From Flavobacteriaceae bacterium (lineage in GTDB: Bacteria > Bacteroidota > Bacteroidia > Flavobacteriales > Flavobacteriaceae), in assembly GCA_947448525.1 (NCBI GenBank), contig CANFNV010000003.1, forward strand, positions 97,284 to 161,283: a DNA stretch of 64,000 bases, read 5' to 3'. A model generated the notes under the pieces. That model saw only the letters and a list, made by a program, of their open reading frames with translations, did not search any database and was not told the DNA's origin. Below, one piece after another: positions 8,818 through 17,896 of this stretch (its first letter is position 1; the number at the start of each line of letters is the position of its first letter). A program made the position numbers and the translations under genes.

Positions 8818-9288
8818 CTACAATTGTATTTGTCGTTCTATTTGTTGTTCTAAAGAGATAAAAGTTTCGGTTCTAGAAACACCATCAATAGGTTGAATTT
8901 TTTTATTTAAAAGCTGCATTAAATGTTCGTTGTCTCTACAAATAATTTTGATAAGAATACTCCAATTGCCTGTAGTATAATGGCATTCTAAAATTTCTGG
9001 AATTTTTTTCAATTCTTTTACGGCTTCCGAATTACTTGCGGCTTTTTCAAGATAAACGCCAATAAACGCCATGGTTTTATATCCTAAAACTTTGTTGTTT
9101 ACAATAAACTTGGAACCCGAAATCACATCGGCTTCTTCAAGTTTTTTTAACCTTTGATGAATGGCAGCCCCCGAAATTCCTATTTTATTGGCTATTTGCA
9201 ATATAGGTTTTCGTGCATCTTCCATCAAGTCACGAAGGATTTCTTTGTCTATACCGTCAATTTCTATTTGTAGCTGATTGATTTTCAT
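8818..9288 (-). CDS. Lrp/AsnC-family transcriptional regulator
   Basis: A 156-residue DNA-binding regulator. Residues 1-60 form the winged helix-turn-helix (DGIDKEILRDLMEDARKPIL, then IGISGAAIHQRLKKLEEADV), and residues 70-150 form the RAM ligand-binding and oligomerisation domain (FIGVYLEKAASNSEAVKELK, LECHYTTGNWSILIKI). The family senses amino acids. The neighbour upstream encodes a saccharopine dehydrogenase-family enzyme, so lysine or a lysine breakdown product is a plausible effector; this is inference. It has its own promoter at 9306-9313. Confidence 0.92.
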   Translation of the reverse strand: MKINQLQIEIDGIDKEILRDLMEDARKPILQIANKIGISGAAIHQRLKKLEEADVISGSKFIVNNKVLGYKTMAFIGVYLEKAASNSEAVKELKKIPEILECHYTTGNWSILIKIICRDNEHLMQLLNKKIQPIDGVSRTETFISLEQQIERQIQL

Positions 9289-9305
9289 TAGTTATAAATT
9301 TGAAG

Positions 9306-9313
9306 CAAAAATA
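9306..9313 (-). promoter_or_regulatory. -7 promoter element for the Lrp-family gene
   Basis: TATTTTTG on the minus strand, 18 bases before the start codon; it lies in the 53-base gap after the saccharopine dehydrogenase gene, so the regulator can be expressed independently. Confidence 0.55.
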
Positions 9314-9341
9314 GAAATTTTGTTTCGAATTATTATAAAAA

Positions 9342-10718
9342 CTAGTTGCTTGTTATCAATTTATCGGGATTATAACCAGTATAATGCATTTTAGTTTCTT
9401 TAAAAACAACTCCAAATTCTTCTAACTCTTTCAAAATGGGTTCATAGACTTCTTTTCGAATAGGCAATTGTACTCCAGGTGTTTTGATATTACCGTTTAA
9501 GATTTGCAAAGCGGCCATTGCAACGGGTAAACCTACCGTTTTTGCCATGGCGGTATAAGTTTGATCATCACCAATACACACCATCTTAGAATCTATTTGG
9601 TGATCTACACCATTATGTTCATAACCAAATTTGTGGTACATTACAATCATGTCTTTGTCATTGGGTTGAAGCGCCCAGGAATCGTTTAAAATGCGTTCCA
9701 GAATTTGTGCTGGTGTACCATTTTTTAATCCCACAATTTTTTTTGGGTTAAATAAATCTAATTCCAATAGTTTGTCCCACATAATATCATCTTGCTCAAT
9801 GTTGAGAGCTAGCCGCGCTTTTATTTCAACTGAATCGGTGGGATGATAAGGTAAAAATGAATTTATAAAATCTCGAAAACTCATTGTTTCCGAATGTTCC
9901 ATTTCATAAGAATCGTCGGTCATTCCGAGTTGTACAAACATGTTCCAAGCTTTAGAATATCCTACTCTGCGAATGGTTCCTCTGTACAAAGTTAATACAT
10001 CGTCCAATCCATAAACACTTCTGTATTTTAACGAATCTCTATTGGCGTAACCTTCAAATTTTCCGTAACCTTCTACCATTAAAAATTCAGTTCTTCTAAA
10101 TAATTTGGTGTATGGAATGTATTTGTATTTACCTTCTTGAATGAATTTAGCGGCACCACCTTGACCCGCTAAAACTACGTTTCTTGGTGCCCAAGTAAAT
10201 TTATAATTCCAAAGATTGTTGTCGCTTTCAGGGGCTACTAATCCGCCACAAAAAGATTCGAACAATAACATTTTCCCCCCTTTGTCACGAATAGCATCAA
10301 TCACTTTCATCGCACTCATATGATCAATACCAGGATCAAGCCCTATTTCATTCATAAACACCAATCCGTTTTCTTTAGCAGCTTCGTCCAATCCTTGCAT
10401 TTCATCCGAAACATAGGATGCTGTAACCATGTGTTTTTTGAATTTTATACAATCTTTAGCCACTTCAATATGCATGAATGCCGGTAACATAGAAATCACA
10501 ACTTCCGCTTTCTGAATTTCTGAATGGCGTTGATTTTCGTTGTTAATATCCAATTGTATAGCAGTAGCATTTGGATGGTTTTTGGTTTTTCTTTGTGCCA
10601 ATTCTAACGATAAATCGCCAATAGTAACATGCAAGTTTTCTTGATTAGATTTATTTAATAAGTATTGAATTAAGGAAGATGCGGATCGACCTGCTCCGAT
10701 GATTAAAATGTTTCTCAT
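9342..10718 (-). CDS. Saccharopine dehydrogenase-family protein
   Basis: A 458-residue cytoplasmic NAD(P)-dependent oxidoreductase. The N-terminal Rossmann motif is ILIIGAGRSASSLIQYLL (residues 4-21), followed by LINE-like segments NATAIQLDINN and VVISMLPAFMH; the middle holds NEIGLDPGIDHMSAMKVID (about 123-141), characteristic of the LYS9/saccharopine dehydrogenase C-terminal family. Likely acts in lysine catabolism through saccharopine or aminoadipate semialdehyde; the exact reaction cannot be assigned from sequence alone. The adjacent Lrp-type regulator supports an amino-acid role. Start 10718 lies 22 bases after a TAAATTTG -7 element. Confidence 0.9.
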   Translation of the reverse strand: MRNILIIGAGRSASSLIQYLLNKSNQENLHVTIGDLSLELAQRKTKNHPNATAIQLDINNENQRHSEIQKAEVVISMLPAFMHIEVAKDCIKFKKHMVTASYVSDEMQGLDEAAKENGLVFMNEIGLDPGIDHMSAMKVIDAIRDKGGKMLLFESFCGGLVAPESDNNLWNYKFTWAPRNVVLAGQGGAAKFIQEGKYKYIPYTKLFRRTEFLMVEGYGKFEGYANRDSLKYRSVYGLDDVLTLYRGTIRRVGYSKAWNMFVQLGMTDDSYEMEHSETMSFRDFINSFLPYHPTDSVEIKARLALNIEQDDIMWDKLLELDLFNPKKIVGLKNGTPAQILERILNDSWALQPNDKDMIVMYHKFGYEHNGVDHQIDSKMVCIGDDQTYTAMAKTVGLPVAMAALQILNGNIKTPGVQLPIRKEVYEPILKELEEFGVVFKETKMHYTGYNPDKLITSN

Positions 10719-10740
10719 GGTTTATTTGGAATAGAGGATA

Positions 10741-10748
10741 CAAATTTA
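10741..10748 (-). promoter_or_regulatory. -7 promoter element for the saccharopine dehydrogenase gene
   Basis: TAAATTTG on the minus strand, 22 bases before the ATG at 10718; no clear -33 TTG. Confidence 0.5.
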
Positions 10749-10839
10749 GGAAATTGGAACGATTTTCGATTAAAATTTGATAAAAACAGAAAATTTCAAG
10801 CAAAAATGAATGAACTTTTGAAGTTAGTTCTAAAAATAA

Positions 10840-11166
10840 TTATTTTAGATCGTTTTCTAAATCTTCTAGTTCTTTTTTAGCTTCTTGCTTAGCATCCTTT
10901 TTTTGTTGTTCAAATTGGTTGTCAATTGCCACTTTATCTTTTATCAGAAATGTTTTTCCTATTACAACAACGGCACTGATATAAGCGATTATGAAAAGTA
11001 TTTTAGTAATTTTTCTTTGTTCAGCACTCGATTTTCGGAATGCTATAAAAATAAAAACCAATGCCAATCCTATTGGGGCTAAAGCCAATGTATCAAAAGG
11101 CAATACTGAAAATACGACACTTAAAATAGTGAAAATTACAGCTAATATTAAAATTGTTTTTCTCAT
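10840..11166 (-). CDS. Small membrane protein with charged tail, function unknown
   Basis: A 108-residue protein with three hydrophobic helices (about 3-20, 26-44 and 56-74) followed by a C-terminal tail rich in Lys, Glu and Gln (QFEQQKKDAKQEAKKELEDL) that should form a coiled coil. No family recognised. It follows the DUF3108 gene by 25 bases on the same strand and is probably co-transcribed with it. Confidence 0.7.
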   Translation of the reverse strand: MRKTILILAVIFTILSVVFSVLPFDTLALAPIGLALVFIFIAFRKSSAEQRKITKILFIIAYISAVVVIGKTFLIKDKVAIDNQFEQQKKDAKQEAKKELEDLENDLK

Positions 11167-11191
11167 AATTTATGCTGAATAAATTCAGTGA

Positions 11192-11953
11192 TTAAATACC
11201 TGTTGCGGAGGTTAAAGCCAACTGTCCTGTTCCAACAGGAATACTAAACTTCATTAAAACCGGAATTTTTTTTGCATCGGCAGTTAAGTAAATTAGATTT
11301 TTATCTTTCCCTTTTAATACGTCGGTTTTAGCTCCGATTGAAAGTTTGTAGCAGTTTGTAGCTCCCAAATTACCGGCAGCAACCGTTTCGTTTCCTAATA
11401 ATTTAACAGTTACAGGAACTTGTTTTTCATCAAATACAATAGTAAATGCTTGACTTTGTCCAATTTTCATTTTCGAAAGATCCATAGTTCTTAATTTATA
11501 CATTATAGAAACAACATCTTGTGTAGCACTGCCAATTGTAAAAGTAGTAACGGTTTCTGGGCTGTTTTTTCTTTTAGAAGTACTAGTTACAGAATTTCCT
11601 TTGAATACGTATTTTTCTTTTTTGGTCCAGCCTCCTTCGTCAATGCTTCTTTTGTATAAACTTGGTTTTAAAGTAATTGGGTCAACATACGATTCGTATA
11701 AATCTCTTATTTTAAAGAATTTATCCCATTTAGCAAATGTTTCTAATTCGCAATTCAAATGCAAATACGTGTTTTTTGCTGTAGAAACCCTATCGGTTGA
11801 CAAAGTTACTTGCGCCAATTGCGTCATTAATCCACTCATATTATAGGAGCCGGCAAAAACTAATTTTTCGCCAGACGGAATTCCAATAGCATTTTCAGTT
11901 TTAAACGAAGACAATAGTAAAATAGTAGCCGAAATAAATAATAACTTTTTCAT
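11192..11953 (-). CDS. DUF3108 exported protein
   Basis: A 253-residue protein with a signal peptide (MKKLLFISATILLLSSFKTE). The body has the features of DUF3108: an early GEKLVFAGSYNMSGLMTQLA strand pair, VSTAKNTYLHLNCELETFAKWDKFFKIRDLYESYVD, and a closing region with LIYLTADAKKIPVLMKFSIPVGTGQLALTSA, consistent with a periplasmic beta-rich lipid- or glycan-associated protein. Exact role unknown. Transcribed from TATATTTG at 11971-11978. Confidence 0.8.
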   Translation of the reverse strand: MKKLLFISATILLLSSFKTENAIGIPSGEKLVFAGSYNMSGLMTQLAQVTLSTDRVSTAKNTYLHLNCELETFAKWDKFFKIRDLYESYVDPITLKPSLYKRSIDEGGWTKKEKYVFKGNSVTSTSKRKNSPETVTTFTIGSATQDVVSIMYKLRTMDLSKMKIGQSQAFTIVFDEKQVPVTVKLLGNETVAAGNLGATNCYKLSIGAKTDVLKGKDKNLIYLTADAKKIPVLMKFSIPVGTGQLALTSATGI

Positions 11954-11970
11954 AACAAAACATTAAGTTG

Positions 11971-11978
11971 CAAATATA
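11971..11978 (-). promoter_or_regulatory. -7 promoter element for the DUF3108 gene
   Basis: TATATTTG on the minus strand, 17 bases before the ATG at 11953. Confidence 0.55.
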
Positions 11979-12076
11979 AATTTTATAATTGTTAAAATTA
12001 AAAAGAAAACATAAAAGTCCTTTATTCTTCCATACTTAACTAATAAATTTGTGAAATAGTATATCAATTAAAAAAA

Positions 12077-12463
12077 ATGAATAAAAAAATTATTTCGGCT
12101 GCAGGTTTCTTAGGAATGACCGCTATAATATTGGGTGCGTTTGGCGCTCATGCTTTAAAAAAAGTGTTGACAATAGATCAATTAGCAACATTTGAAACGG
12201 GTGTAAAATTCCAAATGTATCACGCTTTATTTTTATTGTTTTTAGGTTTGAATTCTCATTTATCGCATACATTAAAGAAGTTAATATTAAGATTTACTCT
12301 TTTTGGAGTACTCTTTTTTTCGGGTTCTATTTATTTACTAGCAACTGATAGTTTGAATTCTTTTGATTTTAAAATTATAGGATTTGTAACTCCAATTGGA
12401 GGATTCCTATTAATTGTGGCTTGGGGCCTATTAATGCTGCATATTTTAAAGAAAAAAGCATAA
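12077..12463 (+). CDS. DUF423 membrane protein
   Basis: A 128-residue inner-membrane protein with four hydrophobic helices. The segment AIILGAFGAHALKKVLTIDQLATFETGVKFQMYHALFLLFLG near residues 16-57 is the DUF423 (YgdD-like) signature, and the C-terminal FVTPIGGFLLIVAWGLLML closes the family domain. Length is typical. Function is not established. It stands upstream of pckA on the same strand, but pckA has its own -7 element. Confidence 0.88.
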   Translation: MNKKIISAAGFLGMTAIILGAFGAHALKKVLTIDQLATFETGVKFQMYHALFLLFLGLNSHLSHTLKKLILRFTLFGVLFFSGSIYLLATDSLNSFDFKIIGFVTPIGGFLLIVAWGLLMLHILKKKA

Positions 12464-12500
12464 TTTTTTAATTTACTACAACGATGTAATAATTAATTTT

Positions 12501-12508
12501 TACCTTTG
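12501..12508 (+). promoter_or_regulatory. -7 promoter element for pckA
   Basis: TACCTTTG, 33 bases before the pckA start. No good -33 TTG is seen. Its last bases form part of the inverted repeat at 12505-12528. Confidence 0.5.
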
Positions 12509-12528
12509 CAATCTATTATTATTGCAAA
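12505..12528 (+). promoter_or_regulatory. Inverted repeat at the pckA transcription start
   Basis: TTTGCAAT (12505-12512), an 8-base spacer, then ATTGCAAA (12521-12528): a perfect 8-base inverted repeat that overlaps the -7 element and the expected transcription start. Its placement suits an operator for a dimeric regulator, or a short 5' mRNA hairpin. Confidence 0.4.
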
Positions 12529-12541
12529 AAATTAATTTTCT

Positions 12542-14167
12542 ATGGAGAAGTCTGCCCAATCTACGAAATCGATTTCGTTAGAAAAATATGGAATCAAAAA
12601 TGTAAAGGAAATTATATACAATCCGTCGTTCGAATTTCTATATAATGAAGAGTTAAATTCGAAATTAGAGGGCTACGAAAAGGGCCAACTTACCGAACTT
12701 GGTGCAGTAAACGTAATGACAGGAGAATTTACTGGTCGTTCTCCAAAAGATAAATATATTGTTAAGGATAGTGTTACTGAAAATACCATTTGGTGGAATT
12801 CTGAAAAAGCTGTTAACGACAATAAACCAATATCACAAACGACTTGGGATAGTCTAAAAGAAACAACCGTTCAACAACTTTCAAGAAAAAGATTGTTTGT
12901 AGTTGATGCTTTTTGTGGGGCGAATGAAAATTCACGTTTAAAAGTCCGTTTCATTATGGAAGTGGCTTGGCAAGCACATTTTGTAAAAAACATGTTCATT
13001 CGTCCTACACAAGAACAATTAGAGCTATTTGGAGAGCCCGATTTTGTTGTTATGAACGGTTCTAAAACTAGTTTTAAAGAGTACCAAAATCACAGTTTAA
13101 ATTCGGAAGTTTACGTGGCTTTCAATTTAACTGAAAAAATCCAATTAATTGGTGGAACTTGGTATGGTGGTGAAATGAAAAAAGGATTGTTTTCAATAAT
13201 GAACTACTATTTACCACTTCAAGGCATGGCTTCTATGCACTGCTCAGCCAATAAAGGAGCAGAGGGTGATGTAGCTATTTTCTTCGGATTGTCTGGAACA
13301 GGAAAAACAACTTTATCTACCGATCCAAAACGTGAATTAATTGGTGATGATGAGCATGGTTGGGATGATGATGGTGTTTTTAACTTTGAAGGCGGCTGCT
13401 ATGCCAAAACCATTGATTTAAGTGCTGCAAACGAACCTGATATTTATGGTGCTATTACTAAAGATGCACTTTTAGAAAATGTAACCGTTGATGCCAATGG
13501 AAAAATTGATTTTAAAGATGGCTCCGTTACTCAAAATACTCGTGTTTCTTACCCAATAAATCACATTCATAATATTGTAAAACCAGTATCAAAAGCCGGT
13601 CACGCCACAAAAGTAATTTTTTTAACGGCAGATGCTTTCGGTGTTTTACCGCCTGTTTCTAAACTAACTCCTGAACAAACTAAATATTATTTCTTATCTG
13701 GTTTTACTGCTAAATTAGCTGGGACAGAACGTGGTGTAACCGAACCGCAACCCACATTTTCTGCTTGTTTTGGAAAAGCATTCTTATCATTACATCCCAC
13801 CCAATACGGAAAGGAATTAGTTAAAAAAATGGAGCAACACCATGCCGCAGCTTATATGGTAAATACGGGTTGGAACGGAACAGGAAATCGCATTACTATT
13901 AAAGATACCCGAGCCATTATTGATGCTATTCTAGACGGTTCAATTGAAAAAGCAGCAACAAAAGTGATTCCAATATTTAATTTGGAAGTACCAACAGCTT
14001 TACACGATGTAAATGCTGCGATTTTAGATCCAAGAGATACTTATTTAGATGGTGCCGATTGGAATACAAAAGCGAAAGATTTAGCCGAAAAATTTATCAA
14101 GAACTTCGTTCAATATACCGATAATGCTGAAGGAGAAAATCTTGTAAAAGCAGGACCTCAATTATAA
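12542..14167 (+). CDS. pckA: Phosphoenolpyruvate carboxykinase (ATP)
   Basis: Decarboxylates oxaloacetate to phosphoenolpyruvate, the entry to gluconeogenesis; in some bacteria it runs in the carboxylating direction. The 541-residue length is typical. The kinase-1 P-loop [15 protein letters not shown] lies near residues 248-262, followed by the kinase-2/metal site [25 protein letters not shown], and [24 protein letters not shown] near 202-225 is the oxaloacetate/metal-binding segment. ATP specificity fits the short bacterial form. Followed by a strong terminator. A likely operator-like inverted repeat is at its promoter. Confidence 0.97.
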   Translation: MEKSAQSTKSISLEKYGIKNVKEIIYNPSFEFLYNEELNSKLEGYEKGQLTELGAVNVMTGEFTGRSPKDKYIVKDSVTENTIWWNSEKAVNDNKPISQTTWDSLKETTVQQLSRKRLFVVDAFCGANENSRLKVRFIMEVAWQAHFVKNMFIRPTQEQLELFGEPDFVVMNGSKTSFKEYQNHSLNSEVYVAFNLTEKIQLIGGTWYGGEMKKGLFSIMNYYLPLQGMASMHCSANKGAEGDVAIFFGLSGTGKTTLSTDPKRELIGDDEHGWDDDGVFNFEGGCYAKTIDLSAANEPDIYGAITKDALLENVTVDANGKIDFKDGSVTQNTRVSYPINHIHNIVKPVSKAGHATKVIFLTADAFGVLPPVSKLTPEQTKYYFLSGFTAKLAGTERGVTEPQPTFSACFGKAFLSLHPTQYGKELVKKMEQHHAAAYMVNTGWNGTGNRITIKDTRAIIDAILDGSIEKAATKVIPIFNLEVPTALHDVNAAILDPRDTYLDGADWNTKAKDLAEKFIKNFVQYTDNAEGENLVKAGPQL

Positions 14168-14190
14168 AGTATCAAACTACAATTAAACGA

Positions 14191-14221
14191 AAAAAGTTCG
14201 GCATTGCTGCCGAACTTTTTT
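14191..14221. terminator. Intrinsic terminator after pckA
   Basis: Perfect 13-base stem: AAAAAGTTCGGCA (14191-14203), loop TTGC, TGCCGAACTTTTT (14208-14220), with T-rich flanks on both strands. It can serve both pckA and the convergent hemD. Confidence 0.9.
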
Positions 14222-14279
14222 ATATAAAAATTCCAAACTCTTTTGGAATTTGGAATTTTAGCAAAATGAATTTTATATT

Positions 14280-15038
14280 TTATTTTCCTTTATTAGCTTC
14301 AGCGACATATTTCTCCAAAGCCATTGTCATGGATGGAGTTTCTGGCGTTGGAGCCAAAATATCTATTCGTAAGCCATGTTCTAAAGCTTCTTTTTGAGTG
14401 GTACTTCCAAATACCGCAATACGAGTTTCGTTTTGTTTAAAATCCGGGAAGTTTTTAAACAATGATTTAATTCCAGTTGGACTAAAGAAAGCCAAAACAT
14501 CATAATACACATTGGCTAAATCAGATAAATCACTCATCACCGTTTTATAAAAAATAGCTTGAGTCCAATTTATTTTTAGGTTGTTTAACGTTATAGGAGC
14601 ATCCGCATTCAATTGATCAGATGCGGGCAATAAGAATTTTTCTTCTTTATATTTCTTAAAAAGAGTCGCCATATCAGCAAAATCTTTTTGACCAACATAA
14701 ATTTTACGCTTTCTATACACTACATATTTTTGCAAATAGAAAGCTATGGCCTCCGATTGACAAAAATACCTCAAATCTTCAGGTACTTTGTAACGCATTT
14801 CTTCTGCTACTCTAAAGAAATGATCTACAGCGTTTTTACTTGTTAGAATAATAGCTGTAAAGTTATTCAAATCAATTTTTTGAGCTCTAATATCTTTTGC
14901 ATTAACACCTTCAACATGAATAAAAGGACGAAAATCAACTTTTACTTTGTGTTTTTGTTGTAAATCGAAATAAGGTGAATTGTCTACTTTTGGTTCTGGT
15001 TGCGACACCAAAATTGTTCTTACTTTCAAATTGGACAT
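14280..15038 (-). CDS. hemD: Uroporphyrinogen-III synthase
   Basis: Closes and rearranges hydroxymethylbilane to uroporphyrinogen III in heme biosynthesis. The sequence is poorly conserved across the family, but the 252-residue length, the opening VRTILVSQPEP, the segment FTAIILTSKNAVDHFF near 58-73 and the paired second-domain segment DVLAFFSPTGIKSLFKNFPD near 180-199, then RIAVFGSTTQKEALEHG, match the HemD two-domain fold. It follows the DUF4271 gene by 9 bases and is surely in the same transcript, an arrangement common in Flavobacteriaceae. No other heme genes are nearby. Confidence 0.88.
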   Translation of the reverse strand: MSNLKVRTILVSQPEPKVDNSPYFDLQQKHKVKVDFRPFIHVEGVNAKDIRAQKIDLNNFTAIILTSKNAVDHFFRVAEEMRYKVPEDLRYFCQSEAIAFYLQKYVVYRKRKIYVGQKDFADMATLFKKYKEEKFLLPASDQLNADAPITLNNLKINWTQAIFYKTVMSDLSDLANVYYDVLAFFSPTGIKSLFKNFPDFKQNETRIAVFGSTTQKEALEHGLRIDILAPTPETPSMTMALEKYVAEANKGK

Positions 15039-15047
15039 GTTTAAAAT

Positions 15048-15725
15048 CTAATTTTTTGAAATTAAATAATATATGAAATAATAGGGCGCTATTTCAAGTG
15101 CGCAAAGATACAAAATAATATAAAACAACTTACTAAATAATAAATTTTGATAATTCTTCAATAAAACAAGGTAAGACAGAAGATTTATTATTAATAAAAT
15201 GATAACAATAATCATTATTAGCAATTTTGAGGCGTAATTGCCATAAAATAAGATAATTGAAACCGGCAGTAATAGCAGTCCAAGGTAGGTTCTAAAGTTA
15301 ACTTTTTGTAAATTAAACTGTTCAATTATCTCTTCAACACCAAAAGTAACCGCAATTACTTTTTCAATTAAAAATTTACAAAGGATAAAAACAGTTAATA
15401 AAGTAAATACTCTTACAAATAAAACCCAATCCGTTATTGTTCCATAATTAAACAAACGGACTACAATTATTTGGATAAAAAAGGAAAGAGAAACTAAATT
15501 CACCACAAAAAGAAATACATTAAATCCGCTCATTAAATGACTGCTTTCACGATAAATTTTCGAATATTTATCGGAAACAACTAACTTAATAAAATCGTTA
15601 AATCGCGATTCAAAAGTTGATTTTGCCAACACTATAAGAACCAAAGAAAATACAAAAACTAGGGTTGCCCAATCTCTGTTTTCAATAATTCGTGTATGTA
15701 ATTCGTTTGTAACCATTGGATACAA
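15048..15725 (-). CDS. DUF4271 membrane protein
   Basis: A 225-residue protein with about six membrane helices and an N-terminal segment (NRDWATLVFVFSLVLIVLAK) that matches the DUF4271 family, usually found immediately upstream of hemD in Bacteroidota. Function unknown. Its promoter element TAATTTTG lies at 15723-15730, overlapping the chosen start codon by three bases, so translation may in fact begin at a later methionine such as Met4. Confidence 0.82.
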   Translation of the reverse strand: MYPMVTNELHTRIIENRDWATLVFVFSLVLIVLAKSTFESRFNDFIKLVVSDKYSKIYRESSHLMSGFNVFLFVVNLVSLSFFIQIIVVRLFNYGTITDWVLFVRVFTLLTVFILCKFLIEKVIAVTFGVEEIIEQFNLQKVNFRTYLGLLLLPVSIILFYGNYASKLLIMIIVIILLIINLLSYLVLLKNYQNLLFSKLFYIILYLCALEIAPYYFIYYLISKN

Positions 15726-15730
15726 AATTA
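15723..15730 (-). promoter_or_regulatory. Possible -7 element for DUF4271-hemD
   Basis: TAATTTTG on the minus strand. It reaches the annotated ATG, so either translation starts downstream (Met4) or this match is coincidental. Confidence 0.3.
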
Positions 15731-15791
15731 CTAAATTTTATTTGTTGATTACTATTATAATATTATTAAGATTATCAAGTTATAAAATGAG

Positions 15792-15799
15792 TATTTTTG
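15792..15799 (+). promoter_or_regulatory. -7 promoter element for the glycosyltransferase-pyrC operon
   Basis: TATTTTTG, 21 bases before the ATG at 15821. An upstream in-frame ATG at 15797 lies inside this motif and is therefore unlikely to be in the transcript. Confidence 0.65.
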
Positions 15800-15820
15800 C
15801 ACAAACTTTTTAAGATTAAT

Positions 15821-16546
15821 ATGAATTGTGGTATCGTAATTATTCCAACTTATAATGAAATTGAAAACATAGAGAGCATCATACGTGCCGTACTTTCTTT
15901 GCCTAATCCATTTCATATTTTGATTGTCGATGATAATTCGCCCGACAAAACTGCCGAACTTGTAAAAGAACTTCAAAAGGAGTTTTTAGATCAATTGTTT
16001 TTGGCACAACGCGATAAGAAATCGGGTTTAGGGACTGCTTATGTTCATGGTTTCAAATGGGCTTTAGAGAGGGATTATGAATTTATTTTCGAAATGGATG
16101 CCGATTTTTCTCATAATCCAAACGATTTAATAAAATTATATGAAGCGTGTTATTTTGGCGGTGCCGATTTAGCCATTGGATCAAGATATGTTACTGGAGT
16201 AAATGTGGTTAATTGGCCTTTGAGTAGAGTTTTACTGTCTTATTTTGCCTCGGTTTATGTGAGAATGATTACCGGAATGAAAATTATGGATGCAACAGCA
16301 GGTTTCATCTGCTACAATAGAAAAGTTTTGGAAAGCATTAATTTAGATAAGATTAAATTTATTGGATATGCTTTTCAAATTGAAATGAAATACAGAGCTT
16401 TTGCAAAACAATATAACATACAAGAAGTTCCAGTAATTTTTACCGATAGAACCAAAGGCCAATCTAAAATGAGTGGTTCTATCATAAAAGAAGCGATGTT
16501 TGGTGTACTATCTTTACGAATAAAAAAGTTATTTAATAGATTATAA
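15821..16546 (+). CDS. Polyprenol monophosphomannose synthase-like glycosyltransferase
   Basis: A 241-residue GT2 glycosyltransferase that would transfer a sugar, typically mannose from GDP-mannose, to a polyprenyl phosphate at the inner face of the membrane. Visible motifs: GIVIIPTYNEIENI at the N-terminus, LIVDDNSPDKTAELVKEL (nucleotide-binding Asp pair), EFIFEMDADFSHNP (metal-binding DAD) and GSRYVTGVNVVNWPLSRVLLSY, which are characteristic of the dolichol-phosphate mannose synthase subgroup lacking membrane helices. The start at 15821 is chosen because the longer frame begins within the promoter. Followed 8 bases later by pyrC, so likely an operon. The donor sugar is inferred. Confidence 0.9.
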   Translation: MNCGIVIIPTYNEIENIESIIRAVLSLPNPFHILIVDDNSPDKTAELVKELQKEFLDQLFLAQRDKKSGLGTAYVHGFKWALERDYEFIFEMDADFSHNPNDLIKLYEACYFGGADLAIGSRYVTGVNVVNWPLSRVLLSYFASVYVRMITGMKIMDATAGFICYNRKVLESINLDKIKFIGYAFQIEMKYRAFAKQYNIQEVPVIFTDRTKGQSKMSGSIIKEAMFGVLSLRIKKLFNRL

Positions 16547-16554
16547 AGCATACT

Positions 16555-17895
16555 ATGAACACTGTTTTAATAAAAAATGCAAAGATTGTAAATGAAGGAA
16601 CAATCATTGAAGGCGATGTGCTAATTGAAGGCGAATTCATCAAAGAGATTGCCACGAACATAAGTCACAAATCATCCAATTGTAAGGTAATTGATGCTGA
16701 AGGTAATTATTTAATTCCGGGCGCAATCGATGATCAAGTGCATTTTCGCGAACCAGGGTTAACACACAAAGGCGATATCGAATCGGAAAGTAAAGCGGCT
16801 GTTGCTGGCGGAATTACATCGTTTATTGAACAGCCCAATACGGTTCCTAATGCCATTACTCAAGAATTATTAGAACAAAAATACCAGATTGCTTCCGAAA
16901 AATCGTATGCAAATTATTCGTTTATGATGGGTGGAACGAATGAAAATTTAGAAGAAATTTTAAAAACCAATCCTAAAAATGTTGCCGGACTTAAACTATT
17001 TTTAGGATCTTCAACGGGGGATATGCTTGTGGATAGCTCAGAATCATTAGAGAAAATATTTTCAAATACTAAATTATTAATTGCTGTTCACAGTGAGGAT
17101 GAAACTACGGTTAAGGAAAATCTTGAAAAATTTAAAGCACAATATGGCGATGACATTCCAGTGCAGTTCCATCCCGAAATTAGAAGTGTAGAGGCCTGTT
17201 ATAAATCGACCCTAAAAATCATTGAGTTAGCTAAGAAAACAGGAGCTCGATTGCATGTGTTTCATATTTCTACAGCAAAAGAATTGGACTTGTTTACCAA
17301 TAAAATACCCTTAGAAAAAAAGCAAATCACTGCCGAAGTTTGTATTCACCATCTTTGGTTTTCTGATGAGGATTATACAACTAAAGGAAATTTTATCAAA
17401 TGGAACCCTGCGGTTAAATCGGCAATAGATAGAGAGGCCCTTTGGAAAGCATTGCTAGACGACCGAATAGATGTTATCGCGACCGATCATGCGCCGCATA
17501 CGCTAGAAGAAAAAAAACAAGTGTACACCAAAGCGCCATCAGGCGGACCCTTAGTGCAACATGCTGTTGTGGCTATGTTTGAAGCCAATCATCAAGGGAA
17601 AATTTCGGTGGAAAAAATCGTTGAAAAGATGTGTCACAATCCGGCTAAAATATTTAAAATTGAACAACGCGGTTTCATCAAAGAAGGCTATTATGCCGAT
17701 TTAGTTATTGTAAATCCATCCAAACCTTGGAGCGTCAATAAAGACAATGTTTTATACAAATGTGGATGGTCGCCTTTTGAAGGAACCAATTTCAAATCAC
17801 GAATTTCGCATACATTTGTAAACGGACATTTAGTTTATGAAAACGCAAAAGTTAAAGAAATTAAGGCAGGCAAACGATTACTTTTTGATAGATAA
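16555..17895 (+). CDS. pyrC: Dihydroorotase
   Basis: Cyclises carbamoyl aspartate to dihydroorotate in pyrimidine synthesis. The 446-residue length and motifs are those of amidohydrolase-fold dihydroorotases: FREPGLTHKGDIESESKAAV near 64-83, GLKLFLGSS with the lysine expected to be carboxylated near 147, HSEDE, LHVFHIST and the catalytic ATDHAPHT. The first metal-binding histidine of the usual HxH is replaced: the segment reads IDDQVHF with Gln61 and His63. Other Bacteroidota enzymes, as I recall, share this. The downstream lipoprotein gene starts one base after its stop, so the two are coupled. Confidence 0.93.
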   Translation: MNTVLIKNAKIVNEGTIIEGDVLIEGEFIKEIATNISHKSSNCKVIDAEGNYLIPGAIDDQVHFREPGLTHKGDIESESKAAVAGGITSFIEQPNTVPNAITQELLEQKYQIASEKSYANYSFMMGGTNENLEEILKTNPKNVAGLKLFLGSSTGDMLVDSSESLEKIFSNTKLLIAVHSEDETTVKENLEKFKAQYGDDIPVQFHPEIRSVEACYKSTLKIIELAKKTGARLHVFHISTAKELDLFTNKIPLEKKQITAEVCIHHLWFSDEDYTTKGNFIKWNPAVKSAIDREALWKALLDDRIDVIATDHAPHTLEEKKQVYTKAPSGGPLVQHAVVAMFEANHQGKISVEKIVEKMCHNPAKIFKIEQRGFIKEGYYADLVIVNPSKPWSVNKDNVLYKCGWSPFEGTNFKSRISHTFVNGHLVYENAKVKEIKAGKRLLFDR

Positions 17896-17896
17896 G

